NCBI GenBank assembly: GCA_049423065.1 | Contig: JBMSQB010000009.1 | Coordinates: forward strand, 6,512 to 70,511 | Reading direction: 5' to 3' | From: SYIM01 sp041182885 | Lineage (GTDB): Bacteria > Pseudomonadota > Gammaproteobacteria > Burkholderiales > Burkholderiaceae_E | Length of the DNA: 64,000 nucleotides | Part shown: positions 17,560 to 26,594 of the stretch, piece after piece | Position numbering within the stretch: the first letter of the stretch is position 1 | Layout of the letters: each line of letters opens with the position of its first letter | The notes under the pieces: model-generated | Database searches by the model: none | Seen by the model: the letters and a program-made list of their open reading frames with translations, nothing else | Told to the model about the DNA's origin: nothing | Translations under genes and position numbers: made by a program

Positions 17560-19074
17560 TCAACCCTGGCCGGATGCAAGCGGGCGGGATGAACGCCGCA
17601 GTCGCCTGGTCACCCACCGCGCGAGCGGCAGCAGCCATACAACCAGCGTGAACACCGCAAGCGCAGTGGCAATCGGCCGCTCGAAAAACCGGGTGAGATC
17701 GCCCTGAACCTTGATGAGCGATGTCATCAGATGTTCTTCGACCAGACGTCCCATCACCATGCCCAGCACCACCGGGCCGACCGGATAGCCGTGGTGCTCC
17801 ATCCAGTAGCCCACCAGACCGCAGACCAGCATCACGCCGATTCCGAACACATTGTTGTCGACCGCATAAGCCCCCACGCAGGCAAAAAGGAGGAGCGGCG
17901 CCATCAGCACCTGACGCGGCATTTTGAGAATGGGAATCGCCACCCGGATCGCCAGCCAGCCAAGCGGAATCATGAGCAGGTTGGCGATGAAGAAGGTGGT
18001 GAACACCGCGTAGAGCACATGCGCGTTCTCAAGAAAAATCGAGGGCCCGGGCGTGACGTTCTTCAGGTAGAGAACGGCGATGGCGATGGCCGTGATGGTG
18101 TCGCCCGGTATGGCAAAGACCAGCGCCGGAATCCAGGCTCCGGACAGCGCGGCATTGTTGGCGCTGGTGGAATCCACGATGCCCTCCACGCTGTCCCGCT
18201 CCCAGGCCTTGGGATCCCGCGTGAGCTTTTTCGATACCGCATAGGCGGTCCAGGCGGCGGTATCGGCACCCGCACCGGGCAGCGCGCCCACCGCGGTACC
18301 GAGCGCGCTCGAGCGCAGGAAATTCCAGCGCCAGTGCCAGACCGCGCGAAGCATCCCGGAAAAGATGCTGCCAGCCTGGGTGATGGGCTGGCCGCGCGCT
18401 GCGGCATCGCCCAGCATGGTCCGGAGGATTTCCGGCAGCGCGAAAAAGCCGATCAGTGCAGGAACGAACGGAATGCCATCCAGGAGGTCGGCCTCGTCGA
18501 AATTGAAGCGCGGAAAGCCCGAGGTGTAGTCGCGCCCGACGGTGGCGAGCAGCAACCCGAAGGCGAGTGCAGCGAGGCCCTTCGCCACGTTGTCGCCCAC
18601 CACGAACACCGCGCAGGACAGACCCAGGACGGCAAGCCAGAAAAACTCGAAGGAAGACAGTTGCAGCGCATAGTCGGCAAGGAGCGGCGCGGAGGTCACC
18701 AGCACGATCGTGCCGAAGATGCCACCCAGCGCCGAGAACACGACATTGATGCCGAGGATTTCGCCCGCGCGTCCAGCCATCGCCAGCCGATAGGACTGAT
18801 CGACGTAGGCGGCCGATGCAGGCGTGCCAGGAAGTCGCAGCAGCGTGCCGGGAATATCGCCCGCGAAGATCGCCATGGCGGTGGCGGCAACGATGGATGC
18901 AATCGCCGAGACCGGATCGAGAAACATGGCAAAGGGCACGAGGAGGGCGGTTGCCATCGTGGCCGTGAGACCCGGGATGAAGCCCACCACCAGGCCGAAG
19001 ATCGATGAAACAACGATGGTGAGCAGCACCTCGGGTTGCCCGACCATCGTGAAGGCACGCAGCAAGGCGTCCAT
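17560..19074 (-). CDS. tctA: Tripartite tricarboxylate transporter large permease TctA
   Basis: The 504-residue integral membrane protein has about 11-12 hydrophobic segments and the TctA signatures GFIPGLTATMATALLVPFA and GDIPGTLLRLPGTPASAAY near the N-terminus. A duplicated GALPGAGADTAAWTAYAV motif lies in the middle. It is the proton-driven or sodium-driven channel subunit and works with TctB and the binding protein TctC, encoded immediately upstream. This is the only TctA in the window, while eight Bug proteins are present. Confidence 0.95.
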   Translation of the reverse strand: MDALLRAFTMVGQPEVLLTIVVSSIFGLVVGFIPGLTATMATALLVPFAMFLDPVSAIASIVAATAMAIFAGDIPGTLLRLPGTPASAAYVDQSYRLAMAGRAGEILGINVVFSALGGIFGTIVLVTSAPLLADYALQLSSFEFFWLAVLGLSCAVFVVGDNVAKGLAALAFGLLLATVGRDYTSGFPRFNFDEADLLDGIPFVPALIGFFALPEILRTMLGDAAARGQPITQAGSIFSGMLRAVWHWRWNFLRSSALGTAVGALPGAGADTAAWTAYAVSKKLTRDPKAWERDSVEGIVDSTSANNAALSGAWIPALVFAIPGDTITAIAIAVLYLKNVTPGPSIFLENAHVLYAVFTTFFIANLLMIPLGWLAIRVAIPILKMPRQVLMAPLLLFACVGAYAVDNNVFGIGVMLVCGLVGYWMEHHGYPVGPVVLGMVMGRLVEEHLMTSLIKVQGDLTRFFERPIATALAVFTLVVWLLPLARWVTRRLRRSSRPLASGQG

Positions 19075-19090
19075 GCGTAGCCTCGCGGAA

Positions 19091-19543
19091 TCAGTAGGGG
19101 ATGAAAGGCAGCGGCCCGCGCGGCAGTGGCACGCGAAGCAGCATGGGAAAGAGTACCCAGGTGAGCACGGCGATCAGTGCACCGCCCGCGAGGCAACGCC
19201 ACCACCGTACCCGACCCACGGCGAGGAGTATGGTGCCGAGCGCAAACGACAGGACAGGCCAGCCGACGGATTCCCAGCCCAGCAGCAGCACGGCGGGTGC
19301 GAGCGCGTAGATCACCGCAGCGAGGCGACCCCGGGGCGTCGCAGCGGTGGCGGGCGCACCCGCTGGTTGAAGTGCTACCCCCACGGCACAGGCGGTGAGC
19401 ACCCAGCCGAGCAGGGTCGGAAACAACCCGGGCCCGTACGTCTGTCCGGGCACCGGGGGAAAGTCTCGCGACAGCCAGATCGCCGCAATACCCAGCGCCG
19501 CCACGGGCAGCGCCGTGCCCAGGCGCCGGGCGAGGTCAGCCAC
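19091..19543 (-). CDS. tctB: Tripartite tricarboxylate transporter small permease TctB
   Basis: The 150-residue protein has four hydrophobic segments and the TctB pattern FPPVPGQTYGPGLFPTLLGWVL after the first helix. It ends RVPLPRGPLPFIPY, a form of the family C-terminus. The likely start is a GTG at 19543, overlapping the end of tctC by 8 bases and suggesting coupled translation. It stabilises the TctA channel in the inner membrane. Confidence 0.92.
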   Translation of the reverse strand: MADLARRLGTALPVAALGIAAIWLSRDFPPVPGQTYGPGLFPTLLGWVLTACAVGVALQPAGAPATAATPRGRLAAVIYALAPAVLLLGWESVGWPVLSFALGTILLAVGRVRWWRCLAGGALIAVLTWVLFPMLLRVPLPRGPLPFIPY

Positions 19544-20519
19544 GCGCGAGGCCGGCGTCGCGCAGCAGGCGCCCGTAAGCGTTCAATTGCTGCTCGAGGA
19601 TCGCTTCCCAGGCGTCGGGCTTGCGGTTGATGGCGCGGATCGTGCGCTGTTTCAAAGCCGCCTGGAAATCGGCGTTGGCGTGCGCTTTGGCGAGCGCCTC
19701 GCTCAGGCGGGCGGTGATCTCGGCGGGCAATCCCTTCGGGCCGCCCATGCCGTGCACCACGGCGAAGGTCCAGTCAGAGCCGGTGGCCTCTTTGAGGGTG
19801 GGAATGTCGGGGAACTGTTCGGCGCGCGCATCGCCCATGAGGCAGAGCGTGCGTACCTTCTTCGCTTCAAGGAGCGCGCGCGCCTCGGCAAGCGACGAGG
19901 TTGAAAACTCTGAGCCGCCGGCTGCGACGTCCTGATGGCCCAGCGTGCCGCCCTGCGCGGGCACCCACACCACCGAGCGTGGGTCCATCTTGAGGCTGTC
20001 CATCATGCCAAGGAAACCGACGTGCCAGTTGACCCCGGGTGCAGCCCCCGTGCCGCGCAATTTGCCGGGCTGCGCCTTGATGGCGGCGAGCAGTTCGCCG
20101 ACGGTGTTCCAGGGCGCGCCCTCCCTGACCGTGACGCTGCCCAGGATCTCGTTGGTTTGGCCGATCTTGGTGAAGTCGCGATGGGTGAGCTTTGACTGAC
20201 CCAGGTGGGTGTAGAACGACAGGTCGTTGGTGATCATGCCGATCGTGTAGCCGTCGGGCTGCGCACGGGCGATTGCGTCATGGCCGGTGACGCCGCCACC
20301 GCCCGCCCGGTTCACCACATTGATGGTGGCCTTGAGTTCGCGCTCCATGATGGGCGCCAGCGTGCGCGCAACAATGTCGGTGCCGCCCCCTGCGGGATAG
20401 GGAACGATCAGCGTGATGGGACGATCGGGCCAGGCGGCCATGGCCTTGCCGCCAATGGCAAAGGTGGCGATACCGGCACTTGCGCGAAGCGCATCGCGAC
20501 GTGAAAACGACGAACTCAT
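19536..20519 (-). CDS. tctC: Tripartite tricarboxylate transporter binding protein TctC (Bug)
   Basis: The 327-residue exported binding protein has a twin-arginine-like leader (SRRDALRAS, cleavage near AMAA) and the Bug core WPDRPITLIVPYPAGGGTDIVAR. The ligand-contact IVNRAGGGGVTG segment and the domain-2 motif GTGAAPGVNWHVGF follow. The start at 20519 has a strong GAGGAGGAG site; the longer frame to 20549 lacks one. It heads a four-gene operon with tctB, tctA and a lactonase-like hydrolase, so this is the window's one complete tripartite system. Confidence 0.94.
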   Translation of the reverse strand: MSSSFSRRDALRASAGIATFAIGGKAMAAWPDRPITLIVPYPAGGGTDIVARTLAPIMERELKATINVVNRAGGGGVTGHDAIARAQPDGYTIGMITNDLSFYTHLGQSKLTHRDFTKIGQTNEILGSVTVREGAPWNTVGELLAAIKAQPGKLRGTGAAPGVNWHVGFLGMMDSLKMDPRSVVWVPAQGGTLGHQDVAAGGSEFSTSSLAEARALLEAKKVRTLCLMGDARAEQFPDIPTLKEATGSDWTFAVVHGMGGPKGLPAEITARLSEALAKAHANADFQAALKQRTIRAINRKPDAWEAILEQQLNAYGRLLRDAGLARG

Positions 20520-20563
20520 GGGGCTCCTCCTCGGACGTTGTCTGCGCACGGTGCGCTTGTTCT

Positions 20564-20596
20564 CGAACTGCGGGTTCGTTTCGCGCGAACCCGTTC
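20564..20596. promoter_or_regulatory. Array of CGAAC/GTTCG half-sites upstream of tctCBA
   Basis: Within the 214-bp gap ahead of tctC, four alternating half-sites occur: CGAAC (20564-20568), GTTCG (20574-20578), CGAAC (20586-20590) and GTTC (20593-20596). Positions 20571-20593 form a perfect inverted repeat with 8-bp arms (CGGGTTCG/CGAACCCG) and a 7-bp centre. No T-run follows, so it does not look like a terminator for the gene ending at 20734. An operator for the tct operon is the simplest reading. The rest of the gap (20597-20733) holds nothing I recognise. Confidence 0.5.
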
Positions 20597-20733
20597 AGGC
20601 GAATCGAGGGTAGTGGATTCGGCGGGCGACGTCCAGCATCTGCGTCAGGATTCGGGAGGGGGCAAGGGCGTGCGGCCCGGCGCGGCCGCCAGGGTGACGG
20701 CGGCGTCGCGGCAGCAACGCCCGGGGTACCGGC

Positions 20734-21033
20734 CTAAAGCGCCATCGGGTTGGTCTGCGCCTGTGCGATCGCGGCCTGATGCTGCCAGGGCAGAAGCGGC
20801 ATCACCTCGAACGTGGCCGGCACACATTCCTGCCACTGGTTGACCAGCGCGTGAACCCGCTCGAGCGAGTCGACCTCGAAGATGATGACCGCGCCCCGTC
20901 CCAGCTTGGTGTAGACATGCTTGGCCGTGCCGTTAGCGATCAAAGGGTTCAGCCAGGTCCACCACGCTTTCTGGTTGGCACGGGCCTCGGACGGTTTTTC
21001 GGGACGTGGTGTGCTGATGACGAGGAAATGCAT
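20734..21033 (-). CDS. Small dimeric alpha-beta-barrel-like protein (muconolactone isomerase/YCII type)
   Basis: This 99-residue protein starts MHFLVISTPRP and contains a VIIFEVDSLERVHALVNQW segment, the beta-alpha-beta pattern of ferredoxin-like dimers such as muconolactone isomerase and YCII proteins. I see no catalytic residues I can assign with confidence. An AAGGA site precedes the ATG at 21033, 11 bp behind the SMP-30 gene, so it belongs to the nine-gene LysR-linked operon. It may isomerise or bind a small ring compound (inference). Confidence 0.75.
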   Translation of the reverse strand: MHFLVISTPRPEKPSEARANQKAWWTWLNPLIANGTAKHVYTKLGRGAVIIFEVDSLERVHALVNQWQECVPATFEVMPLLPWQHQAAIAQAQTNPMAL

Positions 21034-21044
21034 GGGGATGTCCT

Positions 21045-21968
21045 TCAGATTTGAAACTGCTTGAGGCCGGCCTGGGGCCAGTCGATCTCGACCAGTCGAC
21101 CTGCGTACGATTGGGTGACGTAGGCCTTGCGAAGGCCTTCTCCACCGAAGCAGACATTGGTGATGTGCGTATCACCCGGCACGGGGATGAAGTCTGCACT
21201 CCCGTCGGCAGGGTGGCAGCGGGTGATCCCTCCGCGGTCGAGGGTGGCAACCGCAATGTGCCCGTCGGCCTCGACCGCGAGCGAGTCAAAGCGCGCGTAG
21301 CCCGGCCATTGATATACCAGGCGGCTGCCATGCGGCGAGTCGGGCGATGCCGTGGCTGGCTGCGCCAGTTCGCCCGGTCCCTTGAGTGCCCACGCCCACA
21401 GGCGGGCAGATTCAGTCTCGGCAACGTAGAGCGTTCTGCCATCAGGCGAGAGGCCCACCCCATTCGGTTTATGGATCGGGAAAATCAGTTCACGCACTGA
21501 CGAGCCATCCGCCTTGGCGTAGCAGACGCTGCCGCGGTCCCAGTCGCGGTGTCGGGTCTTGCCCGGGTCGGTAAACCAGAAGCCGCCGTGCGCATCAAAG
21601 CAGAGGTCGTTGGGCCCTCGAATCTTGCCGTCGCCCACCCGATCATAAAGACGCTCGACCTTGCCGGTGGCGAGGTTCACCCGTTCGATTCGACCGGTGT
21701 CGTAGTCATCAGGTGTGCCATGGGTGACCCAACGGCCGTCTGGCCGCTGACGAAAGGCAAAGCCTCCGTTGTTGCAGACGTAGGCGTGGCCGTCGGGACC
21801 GATGGCGGCGCCATTGGGTCCGCCGCCCAGTTCAGCCACGATTCGCTTGCGCCCGTCCAGCCAGATCTGGGTGAGCGTGCGCCGCCGGATCTCAACCACC
21901 AGCATGCTGCCATCGCCCACCCAGACGGGGCCCTCCGGGAACCACAGATCTTCTGCAATGACACGCAT
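21045..21968 (-). CDS. SMP-30/gluconolactonase-family lactonase
   Basis: The 307-residue six-bladed propeller has the metal ligands of the family: Glu in FPEGPVW, Asn in RGPNDLCFD, Asn in KPNGVGLSPDG, and the following Asp. These enzymes open sugar-acid or aromatic-derived lactones using calcium or zinc. The ATG at 21968 shares one base with the stop codon of the aldolase gene (TGATG), so translation is coupled. Lactonase, aldolase and hydroxyacid dehydrogenase in series suggest breakdown of a hydroxylated acid to pyruvate-like products (inference). Confidence 0.9.
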   Translation of the reverse strand: MRVIAEDLWFPEGPVWVGDGSMLVVEIRRRTLTQIWLDGRKRIVAELGGGPNGAAIGPDGHAYVCNNGGFAFRQRPDGRWVTHGTPDDYDTGRIERVNLATGKVERLYDRVGDGKIRGPNDLCFDAHGGFWFTDPGKTRHRDWDRGSVCYAKADGSSVRELIFPIHKPNGVGLSPDGRTLYVAETESARLWAWALKGPGELAQPATASPDSPHGSRLVYQWPGYARFDSLAVEADGHIAVATLDRGGITRCHPADGSADFIPVPGDTHITNVCFGGEGLRKAYVTQSYAGRLVEIDWPQAGLKQFQI

Positions 21969-22828
21969 CAATTCGACTCCTGGTTGGTGGGTGACGATGC
22001 TTCCGGGTCGAGTTCGCGCAGCAGCGCCGCGCGCTGGCGAGCTGCACTGATCAGGAATGCCCAGTCGTTACCTGCGGTGATGAACCGGATGCCCTGGCCG
22101 ATTGCCGCCCGCGCGACCTCGGGTGATCCGCCCAGTCCACCGGCGCCAGGCGTCTTGCCGTGACGCTGGCAGGCAGCAACCACGGTGTCGTAGGCGCGGG
22201 CCAGACGGGGATGCTCGAACTGCCCGGGAATGCCCATCGCATCGCAAAGATCATTGGACCCGATGTGCAGTACATCGACACCGGGGACCGCGGCGATTTC
22301 GTCGGCACGTTCCACGGCTGTCGGCGTCTCGAGCATGCAGACCACCATCGTGTTGGCATTGAGGAGGCTTCGGACCTGCGAGGCAGGTAGCGACTGGTAG
22401 TGAAAGTGCGGCCAGCTGCCTGCCACCGAACGCTCGCCCAGGGGGGCAAACCGGGCCGCAGCGACCACCGCGCGAGCCTCCTCGGCGGACTCGATATGTG
22501 GTGCCACGATGCCCAGTGCGCCCGCGTCGAGGATGCGAGTGATGGCCGAGGCCGACAGCCCGGGGACACGAACCAGCGGTGTGACGCCGATATTGGCGGC
22601 AGTGATGCAGATCTGTGCGGCTTCAGACTCCGAGATCACCGCATGCTCCAGATCGACATAGACGGCGTCGTAGCCGCACGTGGCTGCGGCAAGTGCAATG
22701 TCGACCGACCGCATCTGCTTGACGATCATGGCCAGGCCGAGTCCACCGCGCTGCAAGCGCTCGCGCAGCCGATTTCGAACGCCAGGAGGTGTAGCGCCAG
22801 GCGGTGTTTGGCCGGGAGGGGAAGTCAT
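21968..22828 (-). CDS. HpcH/HpaI-family aldolase
   Basis: The 286-residue class II pyruvate aldolase family protein has YVDLEHAVIS near the first barrel strand, SWPHFHYQSL and the conserved METPTAVERADEIAAVPGVDVLHIGSNDL block that holds the metal-binding Glu and Asp. Relatives cleave 4-hydroxy-2-oxoacids to pyruvate (or oxaloacetate) and an aldehyde. A Pro-rich N-terminal tail (TSPPGQTPPG) is unusual. It overlaps the dehydrogenase gene by ATGA (22825-22828). Confidence 0.9.
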   Translation of the reverse strand: MTSPPGQTPPGATPPGVRNRLRERLQRGGLGLAMIVKQMRSVDIALAAATCGYDAVYVDLEHAVISESEAAQICITAANIGVTPLVRVPGLSASAITRILDAGALGIVAPHIESAEEARAVVAAARFAPLGERSVAGSWPHFHYQSLPASQVRSLLNANTMVVCMLETPTAVERADEIAAVPGVDVLHIGSNDLCDAMGIPGQFEHPRLARAYDTVVAACQRHGKTPGAGGLGGSPEVARAAIGQGIRFITAGNDWAFLISAARQRAALLRELDPEASSPTNQESN

Positions 22829-23844
22829 GATTGCCTCGTCGATTGAAAAGCTGCAGCCTGTGCTGGCCAGATGATCAGATCAGCTGGCGCGATGGGCGCA
22901 CCGGACAGAAATCGCAGGATGTTGCCGATCGCATGACGCGCAACATTTTCAACGTTGTCGAATACGCCACCGCCGATATGTGGGGTCGCCACCACCTGGT
23001 CGAGTTGCAGCAGCGGATGGTCAGCCGGCGGCGGTTCCTGCGCGAACGTATCCAGACCGGCCCCGCGCAGGTGCCCGCTTGTGAGCGCACGCACGAGCGC
23101 CGCTTCGTCGATCAGCTCGCCGCGGGCGGTGTTGATCAGAATTGCACCGCGCTTCATTGCGGCAAGGGTGTCGGCGTTGATGAGATGTTCGGTGGCGGGC
23201 GTGGCCGGCGCATGCAGGCTCACGATATCGCTTTGCTCGATCAGTTGGGCGAAGTCGACATGGCGCACGCCCAGCTCCGCCTCAAGCGCGGGGGGCGCAC
23301 GGAGCGTGTCGTGATAAATCACCTCACATTCAAACCCGCGAAGCCGTCTTGCCAGCATTTTTCCAATGTTGCCAAAACCGATCAGGCCTACCGTCTTGCC
23401 ACTGATCTGAAAGCAGACCTCGCGCATCTCCGCCTTCAGCCAACGACCCTCCCGCATGGCGCGGTCAACCTGTGCGATTCGTCTGTAAACCCCCAGCATG
23501 AGCGCAATGGCCAGCTCGGCAACCGGGGCGGCGTTGGACCCTGCAGTGATGGCGAGCGGGATGCCTCGCGCCCTCACAGCGTTCACGTCGATGCGGTCTA
23601 CACCAATGCCCCACTTCTGAATGAAACGAAGCCGATGGGCCCGATCAAGCATGGGGCCAGTGATGGCCGCCCAACCGGGTAGTGCGATCTCGGCGCGCTC
23701 AATCAGTCCATATTGCTCGGCCTCGTCGTAGGAGTCGGCAAAGCAGAGTTCGAGCGCTTGCTCGGTCTGGTGGCGGACAACCGCGCGCACCACCTCGCGA
23801 ACTGCAGGCGCCCAGTTATCCAGGCAGGCAACCACAACGGACAC
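22825..23844 (-). CDS. D-isomer-specific 2-hydroxyacid dehydrogenase
   Basis: The 339-residue NAD-dependent dehydrogenase has a Rossmann motif GLIGFGNIG and the catalytic triad: Arg in NTARGELID, Glu in FAQEPP and His in TPHIGGG. It should interconvert a D-2-hydroxyacid and a 2-oxoacid. It starts with GTG at 23844 behind GGGGGAGA. The gene sits between the split AtuA pair and the aldolase and is translationally coupled to the latter. Confidence 0.92.
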   Translation of the reverse strand: MSVVVACLDNWAPAVREVVRAVVRHQTEQALELCFADSYDEAEQYGLIERAEIALPGWAAITGPMLDRAHRLRFIQKWGIGVDRIDVNAVRARGIPLAITAGSNAAPVAELAIALMLGVYRRIAQVDRAMREGRWLKAEMREVCFQISGKTVGLIGFGNIGKMLARRLRGFECEVIYHDTLRAPPALEAELGVRHVDFAQLIEQSDIVSLHAPATPATEHLINADTLAAMKRGAILINTARGELIDEAALVRALTSGHLRGAGLDTFAQEPPPADHPLLQLDQVVATPHIGGGVFDNVENVARHAIGNILRFLSGAPIAPADLIIWPAQAAAFQSTRQS

Positions 23845-23868
23845 GCCACTCTCCCCCAGGGGTCAGGA

Positions 23869-24171
23869 TCAGATATCAATGCTCATCATGAGGCTGCTCA
23901 GCGATTTACCGTGAGCGTCTTGTGCGAGCGAGCGGGTTACCCCGCCACCAAGCGCGCCCTCGATCACGAAATTGAGCGCCTTGAGGCGCGGCAACTCATA
24001 GCGTCGAACCGGTCCGGTAGCGATATGTGCGAACGCCTGCTGCACCCGTTGGGCAGTCAGCCGGTCGCGGATGAGCGACCATCCGGCCGCGTCGAATGCA
24101 ATCACCGAGATGTTGGAGGTATTGCCCTTGTCGCCCGCGCGTCCGTGGGCAATCTGATGAAGCGCTGTCAT
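23869..24171 (-). CDS. AtuA C-terminal-domain protein (stand-alone)
   Basis: The 100-residue protein carries the motif GRAGDKGNTSNISVIA, which marks the C-terminal domain of AtuA-type proteins. Here it is a separate gene overlapping the larger AtuA gene by ATGA (24168-24171). AtuA belongs to the acyclic terpene utilisation clusters of Pseudomonas, but its biochemical role is unsettled. The split form suggests two subunits acting together. Confidence 0.85.
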   Translation of the reverse strand: MTALHQIAHGRAGDKGNTSNISVIAFDAAGWSLIRDRLTAQRVQQAFAHIATGPVRRYELPRLKALNFVIEGALGGGVTRSLAQDAHGKSLSSLMMSIDI

Positions 24172-25526
24172 GAGCGAAGCTCCGTGATCCGGACCTGGGG
24201 ATCCACCTGCTCGCGCGGAATCAGGACCGATTGAACAGCAAGCACCTCTTTCACGATGGGGTCGGAGCCACCACCGCCACCACCCGGACCGTTGACGTGC
24301 AGGGCGCGGGTTTCGAAGCCGACCGCTTCTGCAGCCTTTCTCGAGTCGCAGCGCATCGCGATGCGAAGCCTCACCTCATAGGGCTCCACGCGCCCGCCAC
24401 CCATGCCGTGCAGACTCGACATGCCGATGTAGTCGACACGCGTTTCCCGATAGGAGAATCCCCGATCGGCCAGACGCTCCCGAACGACTTCAGCCGCCCA
24501 GCGGGCACGATCGAGTGCATGCTCGCCGGCGTAGGAAATCTGGCCCTCGCCAATATAGCCATCGTCGTAGCCGACCGTGACCTTGTAGGTGGGCGTACGC
24601 GGACGCGCGCGCGCGCCGGTCATGCGGACCCGATCAGCGCCTGCCGAAAACAGGTCGAGCCCGGTGATGTCAAGAACGCAGTCGGGGGTGATGTAGTCGG
24701 CCGGGTCGTGGATTTCGTAGAGGAGCTGCTCGGTACAAGTGGCGACGTCCACTCGACCGCCCGTGCCATCGAGTTTGCCGATGACCACGCTGCCGTCGGC
24801 ATCGATGTCGGCAAACGGAAACCCCAGTCGGGCGAGATCGGGCACATCCTTGCCTCCGAGACGGTCACCGAAACAACCGCCACTGACCTGCGCGCAGCAT
24901 TCGAGCAGATGCCCGGCAGCGGTACCGGCGGCCAGGCGTTGCAGGTCGTCATAGGACCAGCCGAAGTGGTGCATCGCAGGCGCGAGAAAGAGCGAGGGGT
25001 CGGCCACCCGGCCGGTGAGGACCAGGCGGGCGCCGGTGGCGATGGCGCGGCACACCGCGTCAGCACCCAGATACGCGTTGGCCGACACCATGGCTGGAAG
25101 CAGGGATTCGAGTGGCTCACCCGACTCCATGAGCCGCAGCTGAGGCTGGCGACGCAACAGTTCAGATACATCGTCGCCAGTGACCACCGCGCAGTGGATA
25201 TCGCCTAGACCGCAGTCGCGGGCATGGGCGCGCGCGAGCTCGGCCGCGCCGATCGGATTGGCCGCGCCCATGTTGCTCACGATTTTCACATCGTTGCGCA
25301 GGCACGCCGGCAGCACAGCCTCCAGGCGGTCCAGCATGCGCGGGGTATAGCCCTTGGAGGGATCCTTTCGCCGGGTCTGGTTTTCGCGCGCCACGGTTCG
25401 CTCGGCCAGGCACTCGAACACCAGGTAGTCGATCGCGCCCCGCTCGGCGAGATCGGCCGCCGGGGCAATCCGGTCATCGGCAAAGCTCGAGCCAGCGCCA
25501 ATACGAAGCGTTGCAGTCTTGGACAT
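24168..25526 (-). CDS. AtuA family (DUF1446) protein
   Basis: The 452-residue protein has the AtuA/DUF1446 N-terminal pattern: RIGAGSSFADDRI, RGAIDYLVFECLAERT, KIVSNMGAANP. Its later block LTGRVADPSLFLAP is characteristic of the family, as is the HYFGW-like stretch HHFGWSYDD. Its reaction is not established in any organism I know. It begins at 25526 (MSKTATLRI) and is followed by its missing C-terminal domain as a separate ORF. A Bug gene lies 20 bp upstream. Confidence 0.88.
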   Translation of the reverse strand: MSKTATLRIGAGSSFADDRIAPAADLAERGAIDYLVFECLAERTVARENQTRRKDPSKGYTPRMLDRLEAVLPACLRNDVKIVSNMGAANPIGAAELARAHARDCGLGDIHCAVVTGDDVSELLRRQPQLRLMESGEPLESLLPAMVSANAYLGADAVCRAIATGARLVLTGRVADPSLFLAPAMHHFGWSYDDLQRLAAGTAAGHLLECCAQVSGGCFGDRLGGKDVPDLARLGFPFADIDADGSVVIGKLDGTGGRVDVATCTEQLLYEIHDPADYITPDCVLDITGLDLFSAGADRVRMTGARARPRTPTYKVTVGYDDGYIGEGQISYAGEHALDRARWAAEVVRERLADRGFSYRETRVDYIGMSSLHGMGGGRVEPYEVRLRIAMRCDSRKAAEAVGFETRALHVNGPGGGGGGSDPIVKEVLAVQSVLIPREQVDPQVRITELRS

Positions 25527-25546
25527 TCGCCTGCCCTTGAGGTTTG

Positions 25547-26521
25547 TCAGTCCATCCGGGCGCCTGAAGCGCGCGCCAGTCGTGACCACTTGTCGAGTTC
25601 GCCCGCGAGAAAACTCCTGAACGCCTCTGGGCCGCGGAAATCGGGCTCGAGCGCCTGCTTGCGCAGCCCTTCGACGAACTCCGGCATGCGTACCACGCTG
25701 TCGACATCGCTCAGAATGCGCGCCACCGCCTCATCCGGAGTGCGGGCGGGCGCGAGCAGGCCGTTCCAGGCCGACACGTCGAAGTCGGCGATGCCGGCCT
25801 CGCGCACTGTGGGTACCGACGGGAGCAGACTGGAGCGTTGCGCGGTGGTTACCGCCAGCGCCTTGATCCGCCCGCTCTGTATTGCACCGAGCGCGCTTGC
25901 GAGGGCGGGGCAGGCAAGCGGAATCTGGTTGCCGATCACGTCGGTCATCATCTGCGCGATCCCTTTGTAGGGCACGTGCGAAAGCGCGGCACCGGTCTGG
26001 CTCTTCAGCATTTCAAGGGCAAGGTGCGTGATGCTTCCGTTGCCGCCTGAGCCATAGAGGATGGGCTTGTCGCCCTGTCGGCTGAGGGCGACCAGTTCGG
26101 TGATCGTGGAAGCGGGCAGACTTGGGTTTGCAACGATGACCAGCGGTGCGACACCCACCAGCGCAATCGGGCGAAAATCGCGTTGCAGCTCATACTGCAT
26201 GTCGCGATAAAGCGAGGGGTTGATGGCGAGATTGATGCCGCCCATCAAGAGCGTATAGCCATCGGCTGGCGCCTTCGCGACTGTCGCCGCGCCAATGTTG
26301 CCGCCTGCGCCCTGAACGTTTTCGATCAGCACCGACTGCCCCCACATGGCCGACAGTCGTGTGCCCAGTGCCCGCGCGACCAGATCGGCAGCGGTACCTG
26401 TCGAAAACGGTACGACCACGCGAACCGGTCTGGATGGCCATGGGGGCGGGCTCTGCGCGCGCACAGATCCGGCAGCGCCCAGCAGCGTGGCGCCCAACCC
26501 TTTCAATACAAGACGTCGCAT
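25547..26521 (-). CDS. Orphan Bug/TctC-type binding protein
   Basis: This 324-residue Bug protein has a leader ending near VRAQ, the core WPSRPVRVVVPFSTGTAADLVAR, ENVQGAGGNIG in the ligand pocket and GRIKALAVTTAQRS in the second lobe. It is followed 20 bp on by atuA and preceded by another Bug gene, with no TctA or TctB in the operon. The Thr/Ala in place of Gly residues (STGTAAD rather than PGGxxD) may alter the carboxylate pocket. The start at 26521 is preceded by AGGGAG. Confidence 0.92.
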   Translation of the reverse strand: MRRLVLKGLGATLLGAAGSVRAQSPPPWPSRPVRVVVPFSTGTAADLVARALGTRLSAMWGQSVLIENVQGAGGNIGAATVAKAPADGYTLLMGGINLAINPSLYRDMQYELQRDFRPIALVGVAPLVIVANPSLPASTITELVALSRQGDKPILYGSGGNGSITHLALEMLKSQTGAALSHVPYKGIAQMMTDVIGNQIPLACPALASALGAIQSGRIKALAVTTAQRSSLLPSVPTVREAGIADFDVSAWNGLLAPARTPDEAVARILSDVDSVVRMPEFVEGLRKQALEPDFRGPEAFRSFLAGELDKWSRLARASGARMD

Positions 26522-26594
26522 GAATGACTCCCTGTCGCGTCGCCCGGCGAGTGGATCCACCGCGGCTGGAGATGGTGATGGCGGGGTTGGCTGA

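Noticed and set aside
17731..19008. Plus-strand open frame of about 425 codons rich in Arg, His and Gln
   Set aside because: It is the shadow of tctA on the other strand, with a composition unlike a folded protein.
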